Part shown: one piece after another, positions 31,010-42,141 of the stretch
Layout of the letters: each line of letters begins with the position of its first letter
How positions within the stretch are numbered: position 1 is the stretch's first letter
NCBI RefSeq assembly: GCF_002776525.5
Contig: NC_045434.1
Span: forward strand, 193,655,084 to 193,719,083
DNA length: 64,000 nt
Direction: 5' to 3'
DNA from: Piliocolobus tephrosceles
Lineage: Eukaryota > Chordata > Mammalia > Primates > Cercopithecidae
The notes under the pieces: model-generated
Database searches by the model: none
What the model was told of the DNA's origin: nothing
The model's input: the letters and a program-made list of their open reading frames with translations, nothing else
Translations under genes and position numbers: made by a program

Positions 31010-31960
31010 CTGTGTCTGTGGTGCCCTTCTAAACAATAAACTTCCTTGAATTAAGGTGGGGCCATGTGACCAGCTGTCACTAGGAAGAGATGGGCCATCA
31101 TTTTTTTTTTTTTAAGACAAGTCTCGCTCTGTCGCCCAGGGGGAGTGCAGTGGCACGATCTCAGCTTACTGCAACTTCCGCCTCCCAGGTTCAAGTGATT
31201 CTCCTGCCTCAGCCTCCCAAATAGCTGGGACTACAGGCACCCACCACGACGCCTGGCTAATTTTTTTTTTTTTTTTTTAAGACAGAGTCTCGCTCTGTCA
31301 CCCAGGCTGGAGTGCAGTGACACAATCTTGGCTCACTGCAAACTCCGCCTCCCAGGTTCATGCCATTCTCCTGCCTCAGCCTCCCAAGTAGCTGGGACTA
31401 CAGGTGACTGCCACCACGCCTGGCTAATTTTTTGTATTTTTAGTAGAGATGGGATTTCACCACATTAGCCAGGATGGTCTCGATCTCCTGACCTCGTGAT
31501 CCACCTGCCTCGGCCTCCCAAAGTGCTGGGATAACAGGCATGAGCCACCACGCCCAGCCAATTTTTATATTTTTAGTAGAGATAGGGTTTCACCGTGTTG
31601 GCTAGGCTGGTCTGGAATTCCTGACCTCAAGTGATTCACCCACCTTGGCCTCCCAAAATGCTGGGATTACAGGCATGAGCCACTGCACCCCAGTCAAAAT
31701 TTAAAGTGGCTGTGCTTTCTCCCCGCTCCCTCTCCATATTCATCTGCTGGCCAGATGCCAGCAGTAGAAGATTCTGAAGCCATCAACAGAAGGCTGGGTC
31801 CCTGAATGACTGTGCTCCTCCTACTCACACTGGATAGTGATGGGAGCAAGAGAGAAACCTCTACTGTGTCAAGCCCCTGAGCTATGGAGAATGTTATTGC
31901 AGCTCCCCTAATGCAGGCAGGTACTATAATAATTACCATTTTAGTTCCTATTAGTCATTC
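31010..31960 (-). repeat. Old interspersed repeat split by nested Alus
   Basis: 31010-31100 (ACAATAAACTTCCTTGAATT, GGGGCCATGTGACCAG) and 31700-31960 (GGCTGGGTCCCTGAATGACT, GTGATGGGAGCAAGAGAGAA) look like one old element, possibly an LTR. Family and orientation unsure. Confidence 0.4.
31101..31695 (-). repeat. Nested Alu pair in OPRD1 intron 2
   Basis: Outer Alu 31101-31260 plus 31559-31695; inner, younger Alu 31261-31558, same orientation, inserted in the outer A-rich linker. Confidence 0.92.
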
Positions 31961-32079
31961 CCTGCAGGCCATTCTCTAGGCCTTGCTTTGGTCATCCAGG
32001 CTAATGGTTTTCAAATTAGGATGAAAGGGAGTTTAAAATGGGAACACAGAACTTGTGGCCTCCACTGCTCACTAGTCAG

Positions 32080-32400
32080 TGACACCCTTACCTCATTGGA
32101 CATCCATCCATCTCTCTATAGATCAGTCATCCACACATCCCTGGCCAGCCACCTACGTGTACATAACCAGCCATCCATAATCCCCTTCATAAATTCATAC
32201 AATCCCTTTGGCCAGCAACCCATAAGACCACTGATCAGTCATTCATCCTCGCAATATTCAACCATCTGTGTGTCCCACTGGCCAGCTATTCCCATTCCCA
32301 TTGGTTGACCTTCTATACTCCCACTGGCCAGTCACCACACCATCATTGATCTTGATCAGAATCCAACCTCTGCTGGTGAGCCACCTACATTCACCCTGAT
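32080..32400. repeat. Degenerate CCATC / TGGCCAG minisatellite-like tract
   Basis: TGGCCAG at about 32142, 32209, 32279 and 32325; GATCAGTCATYCA at 32121 and 32233; many CCATCCATC units. Lies 80-400 bases into intron 2 from exon 2. Confidence 0.6.
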
Positions 32401-32481
32401 AAGTGCCCTGCAAGCCCACAAAGGGCCATGTACTGCCTCCTGTGGTCAGTGGCCTGTGCCACGGTGCATTTACTCACTCAC

Positions 32482-32831
32482 CCCGGGGGCGGGTCACAGC
32501 CATGACCATGATGGGCACGCCAATGCCTGAGGCCAGGACCCAGATACAGATGTTGATCAGCTTGGCCTTGGCAGGAGTGCGGAAGTCCAGGGCCTTGACA
32601 GGGTGGCAGACAGCGATGTAGCGGTCGACACTCATCATGGTGAGCGTGAAGATGCTGGTGAACATATTGTAGTAGTCGATGGAGAGCACAGCCTTGCAGA
32701 GCAGCTCGCCGAAGGGCCATGTCTCCATCAGGTACTTGGCACTCTGGAAAGGCAGCGTGCTGGTGGCCAGCGCATCAGCCAAGGCCAGGTTGAAGATGTA
32801 GATGTTGGTGGCCGTCTTCATCTTAGTGTAC
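32482..32831 (-). CDS. OPRD1: OPRD1 exon 2, delta opioid receptor residues 77-192 (R76 and D193 codons split)
   Basis: This internal exon of 350 bases starts with the last base of the R76 codon and ends with the first base of the D193 codon. It has a TTCTAAG acceptor (AG at 32833-32832) and a GTGAGTGA donor (from 32481). It covers intracellular loop 1, TM2, TM3, loop 2, TM4 and the start of extracellular loop 2. Key residues are D95 (2.50, sodium site), C121 (disulfide), D128 (3.32, amine anchor for opioids), N131 and S135 (sodium site) and the D145-R146-Y147 motif. Residue 179 is Ile in TM4, where I recall human Val. With exon 3 it accounts for 892 of the 1119 coding bases. The missing 227 bases match the human exon 1 coding length, so exon 1 lies outside the window. 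Confidence 0.98.
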
Positions 32832-32849
32832 CTTAGAAGGAAATGCATG

Positions 32850-32938
32850 TGTAATTAATCCCATTTCACAGATTTCAGTTTCACATGAAACTCAAGGAGG
32901 GGAAGTACCTTTCCCAAGGTCATGCAAAAGGTCAGGGG
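32850..32938 (-). repeat. MIR fragment beside exon 2
   Basis: CAGTTTCACATGAAACTCAAGG and CCCAAGGTCATGCAAAAGGT; continues after the Alu at 33235. Confidence 0.6.
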
Positions 32939-33230
32939 AGGCTGGGCACGGTGGCTCACGCCTGTAATCCCAGCACTTTCGGAGGTCAAGGCAGGTGAAT
33001 CACCTGAGGTCAAGAGTTCAAGACCAGCCTGGCTAACATGATGAAATCCCGTCTCTACTAAAAATACAAAAATTAGCTGGGTGTGGTGGCGTGCTCCTGT
33101 AGTCCCAGCTACTCGGGAGGCTGAGGCAGGAGAATTGCTTGAACCTGGGAGGCGGAAGTTGCACTGGGCCGAGATTGCGCCATCGCACTTAAGCCTGGGT
33201 GACAACAGTGAAACTCTGTCTCAAAAAAAA
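32939..33230 (+). repeat. Alu
   Basis: Full-length, about 110 bases from the exon 2 acceptor; flanked by AAAGGTCRGGG duplications. Confidence 0.95.
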
Positions 33231-33365
33231 AAGGGTCGGGGCAAAGGTGGGACTAGAACCCTGCACTATCTGATCTGGCATTACTCCTTTCCACTACAAC
33301 AGAAGCAAAAGGATTTCTCTGATTGTGAATAACTTTGGCAGAAGGTGTTTTAAGAAAAATCCTAG

Positions 33366-33690
33366 GCCAGGCGCGGTGGCTCACGCCTGTAATCCCAGCA
33401 CTTTGGGAGGCCAAGGCAAGTGGATCGCTTGAGCCTAGGAGTTCAAAACCACCCTGGACAACACAGTGAAACCCCATCTCTACCAAAAAAAGAAAAAAAA
33501 ATTTAGCCAGGCATGATGGTGCGTGCCTATAGTCCCATCACTCGGGAGACTGAGGTGGGAGGGTCGCTTGAGCCCAGGAGGCACAGGATGCAGTGAACTG
33601 AGATCGTGCCACTGTACTCCAGAGTGGGTGACAGAGCATGACACTGTCTCAAAAATAAATAAGTAAATAAAATAAAAAGAAAAATCTTTA
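33366..33690 (+). repeat. Alu
   Basis: AAGAAAAATC duplicated at both ends; tail evolved into AAATAAATAAGT. Confidence 0.94.
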
Positions 33691-33734
33691 TCTTCTAAGA
33701 GGTACTAAGCAATATGTTTAAAAATAAAACTGGG

Positions 33735-33965
33735 CTCCAGCAGAAAGCAGATCTGGGTTCTAATCCTGCCTCTACTATTTATTACATTAGCTGAGTGACT
33801 CTGAGAAACTTGAGCTCTCTAACGCTCTGCATTCATAACTGTAAAAAGAGGGGTGATGTTTGTAGCAACCTCTTAGGATGGCTGTGAAAATTTAATAAGC
33901 TAACACAGCACTTAGCCCCAAGCCTGATACATGGAGAGCACTCTGGACACAATCACTGTTCTTTT
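33735..33965 (+). repeat. MIR element
   Basis: GGGTTCTAATCCTGCCTCTA, AACTGTAAAAAGAGGGGTGA, CCCCAAGCCTGATACATGG. Confidence 0.75.
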
Positions 33966-34710
33966 CTTCATAGGTGAAGAATGGAGCTGGGGGCTAGACC
34001 ACAGTGACTTGATTCTCTAGCTTCTGGCACTGACCTGGCCTTTGGAGAGTATGATTGGTCAACTCTGATGAAGGGACACTGCCTAGTAGATTGGCTGGGG
34101 CCTGAGGCCCCCTGGGTGTCCTCTGTGGTAGACCGGAGCCCCCAGTCCTTCCTGTGGCTCCATCCAGGCCTCCTCGTCCCCATGTAACTGGACTCACCTC
34201 TTTGCAGAAGCCACAGTGCATCCCTCTTTCCATCCACAGTGGTGTAGGGAAGCGCAGCAGGTGACAGGGTCACACGTCCAACCCAGGGCATGAGCCCAGG
34301 GATCCAGGGCAAATGTCTGCAGCTAAACTCTGCACCTAGCACTCCCATTATCCCTCCATGCTCTCTGCCCTGCACAGCTATCTACACTGCAGTTGACCCC
34401 GTTTGGCCAACGTCTACAGCCATGGCCCCTTCTGCACCAGGGCCTGGGCGGGGCACCAGGTAGCCCAGAGGAGACTGCATACACTGAGCCAGACCTTACC
34501 AAATGCAGTGTCACCACCACAGCAACACGCAGGCACCCCGAGGCAGGGCGACATGACACCACTCTCATGCCTCTGGAGTGATCTGAGATACCCGGAGGAC
34601 GGTTACATGAGTGACTCCTCGAATTCCAGAGCACGAAGAGAGACACATTAAGGGGAAGTGATTTTATTAAAGCGTGGCCGGCGGGCTCACTTCAGAATTA
34701 CCAGAAGAGC
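33966..34710. other. Unique intron 1 sequence
   Basis: No repeat or exon recognised. Open frames on both strands show no conserved domain. Confidence 0.5.
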
Positions 34711-34719
34711 CTGGAAGAA

Positions 34720-34862
34720 ATGCCGAGTCCTGAACTGCACCTCAGATCTGATCAATCTTCATTTCTGGAACTGGGGCCTGGGAATCTTCATGTTTAAGAA
34801 GCACCTCCTCACCCCAAGTGATTCTTATGAACTCTAAAGTTTGAGAATTACTACGTAGCCTA
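34720..34862 (-). repeat. Old hAT (MER58/MER3-like) fragment
   Basis: CTGGGAATCTTCATGTTTAA, AAGTGATTCTTATGAACTCT, AGTTTGAGAATTACTAC. Confidence 0.55.
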
Positions 34863-34864
34863 AA

Positions 34865-34995
34865 GCCTCCATTTGGGAGAGAGAGGGAGACTGAAGCCCA
34901 GAGAGGCAGCATGACTCATCTAAGGTCACGCAGCAACAGTGGCAGAGCCGAGGCGAGAACTGAGACTTCCTGACTCCCGTGCTCCTTCTTTCCTC
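34865..34995 (-). repeat. MIR fragment
   Basis: GACTGAAGCCCAGAGAGGCA, AAGGTCACGCAGCAACAGTG. Confidence 0.75.
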
Positions 34996-34999
34996 CACC

Positions 35000-35600
35000 C
35001 CAGGGGTGGTCCCATACTGTGTGCCTCCATTCCTTTAGAATCTCTCTGATCCCATGCCCAGCCCTGGACACCTAGGATGAGGCACTCAGTGTTTTTGAAT
35101 GGTGGAATAAACTTGCATCAGCTAAGGCTGTTCCTGTATGAAGTGACTGGTATTTTTGGTTGAAAAGAAATTGACTCACTCATTGTCCTCCAGGGCAGCA
35201 TCTGTCCTACTCCCTCCCAAATAGCTGCTATTTGCTCTGGGGCTGGAGAAGGAAAAAGTTTTGCTCAGAGACAGCAGAATTGCAAGTCTCAGGAAGTGTC
35301 TTCAGTGGGGTGTGGGATCACAGCTGTGTGGGAGGCGGTCTCAACCCCACAGCTGACTCGTCTAATTTCTCTGCTCTTACGCAGAACAATTAGAGGCTGT
35401 TCTTTGCCTGCTATTTTGATTTGCGAAGGATCCTTCCATTCCCAGAGGGGGCTGGGATGCTGGGAAGTGGGGTGATGAAGCTGCTGTAGTTGGTCCAAGC
35501 GGGCTGAGCGGCCCAGCGCTGATTGCCTGCCAGGCAGGGCCCCAGGCTCCTCTCCTCACGGCCCCCCTCTCTCTCCTCCACCCACAGCCACACCCCATCC
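35000..35600. other. Mostly unique intron 1 sequence
   Basis: Short L2-like tail at 35060-35120 (AGGCACTCAGTGTTTTTGAATG); rest not recognised. Confidence 0.45.
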
Positions 35601-35604
35601 TTCT

Positions 35605-36170
35605 GGCCATCTTAGACTCCCTTCTCCAGCCCCAAGACAAATCATGCCACGCCCCTGCTCTCAATTCCCCAGCGACTTCCCAAAATTCTCTCTGTTCTGC
35701 AAGCTGCCCCGATCACCTTTGGGATCTCAGTTCCCAGCATGTTCTCCTCCACCGATGTGCCCCTGCCACACACTGGCCTCTTTGCTGTTCCTGGACACGT
35801 CAAGCCCACTCCCACCTCCCCACTCCCGGGCCTCTGGACTTGCTCTTGCCTCTTGCCTGGAACCCTGGTCCCCCCATATTTTGCATGGCTTGCTCCATCA
35901 CTTAATTCAGGACCCTATTCAAGTGTCACCTCCTCAGAGAGGCCCTCCCTGACCACTCTATCTAAAGTACCATCCTCCCGACTAACTCTAGCTCCTTCAG
36001 CGGCTTCATTTTTCATTACAGCACAAACCACTTCCTGACTTACATTCATCTTCTTTTCTGCCCACTTGGGTCTCTCGCCCATGTAAGTTCCCTGAAGTCA
36101 GAAGACTTCATCCATTTTGTTCCCTGCTGTATTCTTGGGCCTACCAGCAGTGCCCGGCAAAAAAAGCAGG
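35605..36170 (+). repeat. L2 element, long 3' portion
   Basis: CTTGCCTGGAACCCTGG, TCAAGTGTCACCTCCTCAGA, GAGGCCCTCCCTGACCACTC, GTAAGTTCCCTGAAGTCAGA and CCAGCAGTGCCCGGC are in L2 order over 560 bases. The best-preserved L2 copy here. Confidence 0.85.
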
Positions 36171-36175
36171 CTCTC

Positions 36176-36470
36176 AGTCAGGCGCAGTGGTTCACGCCTG
36201 TAATCCCGGCACTTTGGGAGGCTGAGATGGGTGGATCACGAGGTCAGGAGCTTGAGACCAGCCTGACTAACACAGTGAAACTCCGTCTCTACTAAAAATA
36301 CAAAAACTAGCCAGGCATAGTGGCAGGCACCTGTAATCCCAGCTACTCAGGAGGCTGAGGCAGAAGAATTGCTTGAACCCAGGAGGCGGAGGTTGCAGTG
36401 AGCCTAGATCGTGCCATTGCACCCTAGCCTGGGTAACAGGGTGAGACTCTGTCTCAAAAAAAAAAAAGCA
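36176..36470 (+). repeat. Alu
   Basis: Full-length; AGCAGGCTCTCA duplicated at both ends. Confidence 0.95.
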
Positions 36471-36603
36471 GGCTCTCAAGAGACATCTGTGACGTGGATG
36501 TCTTAGTCCAACCTCACCAGCTCGCACGGGGACACTGCAGCAGCCTCCCTCCCCCACAATTCATCACCCATGTAAGTTGGCGGCTCACTCTAAAAGGCAG
36601 ATT

Positions 36604-37205
36604 TGGCCAGACATGGTGGCTCACGCCTGTAATCCTAACACTTTGGGAGGCTGAGGTCGAGGACTGCTTGAGCCCAGGAGTTTGAGACCAGCCTGGGCAA
36701 CACAGCAAGACACTGTCTCTTAAAAAAAAAAAAAAAAAGGCCGGGCGCGGTGGCTCAAGCCTGTAATCCCAGCACTTTGGGAGGCCAAGACGGTGGATCA
36801 CAGGGTCAGGAGATCGAGACCATCCTGGCTAACACGGTGAAACCCCGTCTCTACTAAAAAAAAAAAAAAAATACAAAAAAAAAACTAGCCGGGCGAGGTG
36901 GCAGGCGCCTGTGGTCCCAGCTACTCAGGAGGCTGAGGCAGGAGAATGGCGTAGACCCGGGAGGCGGAGCTTGCAGTGAGCTTAGATCTGGCCACTGCAC
37001 TCCAGCCCAGGCGACAGAGCGAGACTCGGTCTCAAAAAAAAAAAAAAAAAATTAGCTGAGCATGGTGGAGTGTGCCTGTAGACCCAGCTACTCAGGAGGC
37101 TGAGGAAGGAGGATCACTTGATCCTGGGAGTTTGAGGTTGCAGTGAGCTCTGAAAATACCACTGCACTCTAGTCTGGGGAACAAAGCAACACCCCATGTC
37201 TAAAA
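36604..37205 (+). repeat. Nested Alu pair
   Basis: Older Alu (36604-36722 and 37050-37205) split in its central A run by a monkey-type AluY (36740-37049, CTCAAGCCTGTAAT marker). Confidence 0.93.
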
Positions 37206-37403
37206 ACAAACAGCTCCCTGGACTGGATTTCCATCTGGGTAGCCTCCTTTCTCACAGTGCCCGCCCATGTCTGGCCACATCAGTAGTCCCTCGCACGTTC
37301 TGTGTAGCACGCCCTCCCTCCTGAGGGACAGCCACTATCACAACTTGCTGGGGATCCTTCCAAATTACATATATGTATATAGCTTTTTAGACAATTTTAT
37401 TTC
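37206..37403. other. Short unique spacer
   Basis: Nothing recognised. Confidence 0.4.
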
Positions 37404-37690
37404 TGGCCAGATGTGGTGGCTCATGCCTGTAATCCCAGCACTTTGAGGGGCTGAGGCAGGCAGATTGCTTGAGCTCAGGAGTTGGAGACCAGCCTGGACA
37501 ACATGGAAAAACCCTATCTCTACAAAAAATTCAAAAATTAGCCAGGCTTGATGGTGGGCATCGTAATCCCAGCTACTCAGGAGGCCAAAGCACAAGAATC
37601 ACTTGAACCCGGGAGGCAGAGGCTGCAGTGAGATCGCGCCACTGCACTCCAGCCTGGGCGACCGGGTGAAATTCTATCTCAAAAATAAAA
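37404..37690 (+). repeat. Alu
   Basis: Flanked by AATTTTATTTCTG / AATTTTATGTCTG, a diverged target duplication. Confidence 0.93.
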
Positions 37691-37907
37691 GGAAAGAAAA
37701 TTTTATGTCTGCCAATGTAACACAATGACATAGTGTAAAAAGTCATGCAGGACGATAATGAGAACAGCTGCCCCCTACCCATCCTTGCTCACTTACTCCT
37801 CTGTCCCATTCCCCAGAGGCAACCACTTTGAATGTTTTTAGCTATTCTTATAGCGATTATCTCCACAATGCTAAAGAATATGCTTATGTGGCTATTTCTT
37901 TTTTTTC

Positions 37908-38237
37908 TTTTTTTTTTTTTTTTTGAGACAGAGTCTCGCTCTGTCGCCCAGGTTGGAGTGCAGTGGCCGGATCTCAGCTCACTGCAAGCTCCGCCTCCCA
38001 GGTTTACGCCATTCTCCTGCCTCAGCCTCCCGTGTAGCTGGAACTACAGGCGCCCGCCACCTTGCCCGGCTAGTTTTTTTGTATTTTTTTTTTTTTTTTA
38101 GTAGAGACGGGGTTTCACCGTGGTTAGCCAGGATGGCCTCGATCTCCTGACCTCGTGATCCGCCCGTCTCAGCCTCCCAAAGTGCTGGGATTACAGGCTT
38201 GAGCCACTGTAATCCCAGTGCCACCGCGCCCAGCCTA
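37908..38237 (-). repeat. AluY, monkey type
   Basis: CCGGATCTCAGCTC marker; right end has a short rearranged repeat (CACTGTAATCCCAGTGCCACC). Flanked by GGCTATTTCTT / CCTATTTCTT. Confidence 0.93.
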
Positions 38238-38279
38238 TTTCTTGATTCATCCATTTTAGACAGTATTTGTTGAAGCGTG

Positions 38280-38700
38280 GATTTGGTTAAGAAACGCTAT
38301 GCCTAAATACCCAAATTCCAGTGGTTTAACAAATGAAAGGTTTATCTCTCACAGAGTCCATTCAGTGTTTCCAGGACAACTAAATTCCAGGAGGCAATTC
38401 CAGGCTGCTTTACTCCTATGGCCCTACTATCTTACCCCAAGGCCTCCTTGATCACCAGAGAGGGAGAAGAGGCAGCTGCAGGATCATCTAAGTTTTAGTC
38501 TGGTGGCGACACGTCACTTCCACCTGAAGCTGACTGGTCAAAAGTAGTCATGTGACCATGCCCAACTGTAAGGGGTTGAGAAATAGTCTTCTATATGACG
38601 CAAAGCAGGGAGAAGCAGATATTAGTGAACACTAGTAATGTTCCTCACAACGCCCTGTTACAGAAGATGAGGACTAACTCATCACATCACCCAACTGTTC
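38280..38700. repeat. Ancient interspersed repeat, family unassigned
   Basis: CCAAATTCCAGTGGTTTAAC, GAAAGGTTTATCTCTCACAG and TAGTCATGTGACCATGCCCA recur in a known old mammalian repeat that I cannot name with certainty. Confidence 0.45.
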
Positions 38701-38757
38701 CTCTCTCCATCCTCCCAACATAGTTGTTTGTTTGTTTGTTTCTAAGAGACGGGGTCT

Positions 38758-39142
38758 TGGCTGGGCGCAGAGGCTCATGTCTGTAATCCCAGCACTTTGG
38801 GAGGCCAAGGCGGGTAGATCACCTGAGGCCAGGAGTTCAAGACCAGCCTGGCCAACATAGTGAAACCCCTTCTCTACTAAAAATACAAAAAGTTAGCTGG
38901 GCATGGTGGTGGGTGCCTGTAGTCCCAGTAACTCGGGAGGCAGAGGCAGGAGAATTGCTTGAACCCAGGAGGCAAAGGTTGTAGTGAGCCAAGAGCATCC
39001 CGTAGCACTCCAGCCTGGGCAATAAGAGCAAAACTCCATCAGAAAGAAAAGAAAAGAAAAGAGAAGGAAGGAGGGAAGAAGGAAAGAAAAAGAAAGAGAG
39101 AGAGAGAGAAAGAAAGAAACAAAGGGAAAGAAAGAAAGAAAG

Positions 39143-39193
<51 letters not shown>

Positions 39194-39206
39194 AANNNNN
39201 NNNNNA

Positions 39207-39250
<44 letters not shown>

Positions 39251-39252
39251 AA
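38758..39252 (+). repeat. Alu with a GAAA-expanded tail and gap
   Basis: Alu 38758-39040, then about 210 bases of GAAA/GGAA purine repeats. Confidence 0.93.
39196..39205. other. Assembly gap (10 N)
   Basis: Inside the GAAA tract. Confidence 0.99.
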
Positions 39253-39257
39253 ATAAA

Positions 39258-39420
39258 TCCTAAGAGATGGAGTCCTACTATGTTGTCCAGGCTGGAGTGC
39301 AGTGGCTATTCACAGGTGCAACCATAGTGCACTACAGCCTCCATCTCCTGGGCTCAAACGATTCTCTGGCCTCAGACTCCTGAGTACTGGGACTACAGGT
39401 ACGTACCACCATGTCTGGTT
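39258..39420 (-). repeat. Alu-related monomer or half Alu
   Basis: GAGATGGAGTCCTACTATGT to CACCATGTCTGGTT; diverged, single unit. Confidence 0.75.
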
Positions 39421-39718
39421 CCAATATAGTTTTATCACCATTTTTAGCTGACTCAGTATTTAGGGTTTACATTCTTATGACTTTGTAAATATTGTCCACT
39501 ACTAAGCCGAAGAGCATACTATAATTACATTTTGTAGCGCAGACATTTAAGTTTCCCAGAGGTAATAATTGCCCCAATTTTATCCACTTGCTTAGTTCTG
39601 TGTACATACTGCTAAATCTCCTCAAACACTCCAAAAGACCTATAAGATGCCTCTTCCATCCAGTTGCAAAATCTACCAGTTCTTTTTGTTTTCCTAGTGA
39701 GCTATGTTCTGAACCTTT
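39421..39718. other. AT-rich unique or old sequence
   Basis: No family recognised. Confidence 0.35.
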
Positions 39719-39790
39719 CCTTCTTTCTTTTCTTTCCTTTTCTTCTTTTCTTTTCTCCCTTTCCCTTTCTCTCTCTCTCTCTCTCTTTCT
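39719..39790 (+). repeat. Polypyrimidine (CTTT/CT)n tract
   Basis: Tail of the following minus-strand Alu. Confidence 0.85.
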
Positions 39791-40096
39791 TTTTTTTTTT
39801 TTTTTTTTTTTTTTTGAGGCAGGGTCTTGCTCTGTCGCCCGGACTGGAGTGCAGTGGCCAGATCTCAGCTCACTGCAAGCTCCGCCTCCTGGGTTTAGGC
39901 CATTCTCCTGACTCAGCCTCCCGAGTAGCTGAGACTACAGGCGCCCGCCACCTCGCCCAGCTAGTTTTTGTATTTTTAGTAGAGACGGGGTTTCACCGTG
40001 TTAGCCAGGATGGTCTCGATCTCCTGACCTCGTGATCCGCCCGTCTCGGCCTCCCAAAGTGCTGGGATTACAGGCTTGAGCCACCGCACCCGGCCC
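39790..40096 (-). repeat. AluY, monkey type
   Basis: CCAGATCTCAGCTC and ACAGGCTTGAGCC markers. Confidence 0.94.
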
Positions 40097-40136
40097 TCTC
40101 TCTCTTTCTTTCTTTCTTTTTCTTTCTTTTTCTTTC
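40097..40136 (+). repeat. (CTTT)n microsatellite
   Basis: Tail of the next Alu. Confidence 0.85.
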
Positions 40137-40428
40137 TGATGGAGTTTCTCTCCTGTTGCCCAGACTGGACTACAATGGTGCAACCTCTGCCTCCCAGGTT
40201 CAAGCGATTTTCCTGCCTCAGCCGTTCAAGTGATTTTCCCACCTCAGCCTCCTGAGCAGCTGGGATTACAGGCATGAGCCACCACGCCCGGGCTAATTTT
40301 GTATTTTTAGTAGAGACGGGGTTTCTTCATGTTGGTCAGGCTGGTCTCGAACTCCTAACCGCAGGTGATCCGCCCCCCCTTGGCCTCCCAAAGTGCTGGG
40401 ATTACAGGCGTGAGCCACCGTGCCCGGC
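40137..40428 (-). repeat. Alu with internal duplication
   Basis: CAAGCGATTTTCCTGCCTCAG is repeated in altered form as CAAGTGATTTTCCCACCTCAG. Confidence 0.93.
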
Positions 40429-41234
40429 CTCCTCCCCACTTTCCATCTGCACTGTTTGCTTTCTATTCTACACCAGCTGCACACCTGTCCTCCTTGGCTA
40501 GAGCACTCCTTTCTTGGCTTGCAAGTCTTCCTCTGTCTTGATCTATGCCTTCATTTTGGTGGAAGACATTCTCTAATCACTTCCTAAGAAAGGGCACATA
40601 GGAGGTAGAATTTTTACACCCTTGCTTGTCTGAAAATGTGTTTATTCTATTCTAATTTCTGATTTCTTTGACTGGACATGAAATGGTAGGTTGGAAGTAA
40701 TTTTCCATCAGCATTTTGAAGGCATGGCTCCCTCATCATCTAGCCTCCAGTGTTGCCACTGAAGCATCTAAAACTATTCTGATTCCTGATGTTTTGTATG
40801 TGATCTGTCCTCTCTACCTGCAAACCTTGTAGGTTCCTCTCTTTATCCCTGGTAGTCTGACCCTTTGTGACGGTGTGCTTTCAAGTGGCTCTTTTTCATT
40901 TCTGTTGGACCCTCTAAGGGTTACCACTCAGTACTTGTTACCTTCCTCCCTTCCCCACCTCTCCTAGGTGAACTGGCAGCTCCGTGTGTGTGTGTGAAGA
41001 TTCATGTCCTTCAGTATAAAACGTCCTTGTACCATTTCCTCCCCTTTGCTTTCTCTGGGATCCTTGGAAGATCCCTTAGTTTAGTCAGATATTGGGCCTG
41101 CTGGATCGATCCTCTAATTTCCTTACATCATCTTTTTGTTCTATCTTCTGGGAAATTTCCTTTTCGTTATCTCTCGATTCTTCCATTGACCTTTTATTAT
41201 TGCTATTATGATGATGATGATTATTATTATTTTG

Positions 41235-41816
41235 AGACAGATCTTGCTCTGTCACCAAGGCTGGAGTGCACTGGTGTGATCACAGCTCACTGCAGCCTCA
41301 ACCTCCTAGGCTCAATCGATCCTTCCACCTCAGCCTCCCCAGTAGCTGGGGTCACAGGTGCACCACCATGCCTAGCTAATTAACATTTTTTAGGCTGGGC
41401 ACAGTGGCTCACGCATGTAATCTCAGCACTTTAGGAGGCCGAGGCAGGCGGATTACCTGAGGTTGAGAGTTGGAGACCAGCCTGACCAACATGGAGAAAC
41501 CCCATCTCTACTAAAAATACAAAATTAGCCGGGCGTGGTGGAGCATGCCTGTAATCCCAGCTACTCCGGAGGCTGAGGCGGGAGAATCGCTTGAACCTGG
41601 GAGCTGGAGGTTGCGATGGGCTGAGATCGCGCCACTGCACTCCAGCCTGGGCAACAGAGCAAGATTCCTTCTCAAAAAAAAAAAAAAAAAAAAACTGTAG
41701 AGATGCAGTCTCCCTGTGTTTCTCAGGCTGGTCTCAAACTCCTGGGTTCAAGTGTTCCTTACACCTTGACCTCCCAAAGTGCTAGGATTACAGGCACAAG
41801 TGATCATGCCTGGCCC
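41235..41816 (-). repeat. Nested Alu pair, opposite orientations
   Basis: Older minus-strand Alu (41235-41393 and 41697-41816) split by a plus-strand Alu (41395-41694). Confidence 0.92.
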
Positions 41817-41841
41817 CTGTCTTTTTAAAAAGTTTGACTCC

Positions 41842-42141
41842 CGGCCGGGCGCGGTGGCTCAAGCCTGTAATCCCAGCACTTTGGGAGGCCGAGGCGGGCG
41901 TATCACGAGGTCAGCAGATCGAGATCATCCTGACTAACATGGTGAAACCCTGTCTCCACTAAAAATACAAAAAATTAGCTGGGCATGGTGGCGGGCGCCT
42001 GTAGTCCCAGCTACTCGGGAGGCTGAGGCAGGAGAATGGTGTGAATCTGGGAGGCGGAGCTTGCAGTGATCCGAGATCGTGCCACTGCACTCCAGTCTGG
42101 GCAACAGAGCAAGATTCCTTCTCAAAAAGAAAAAAAAAAAA
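41842..42141 (+). repeat. AluY
   Basis: CTCAAGCCTGTAAT marker at the start; AAGTTTGACTC duplicated at 41830 and 42141. Confidence 0.94.

Larger units (their letters stand above)
29049..32481 (-). other. OPRD1: OPRD1 intron 2 (complete)
   Basis: A 3.4 kb intron bounded by GT at 32481-32480 and AG at 29050-29049, phase 1. Size and phase fit the human gene. It holds one plus-strand Alu, a nested minus-strand Alu pair, MIR fragments, and a degenerate CCATC / TGGCCAG repeat just after exon 2. I saw no extra conserved exon. Confidence 0.95.

Noticed and set aside
39040..39252. GAAA array considered as a designed or functional tandem array
   Set aside because: It is contiguous with an Alu tail and is best read as tail expansion. 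No CRISPR-like repeat and spacer structure exists anywhere in the window.
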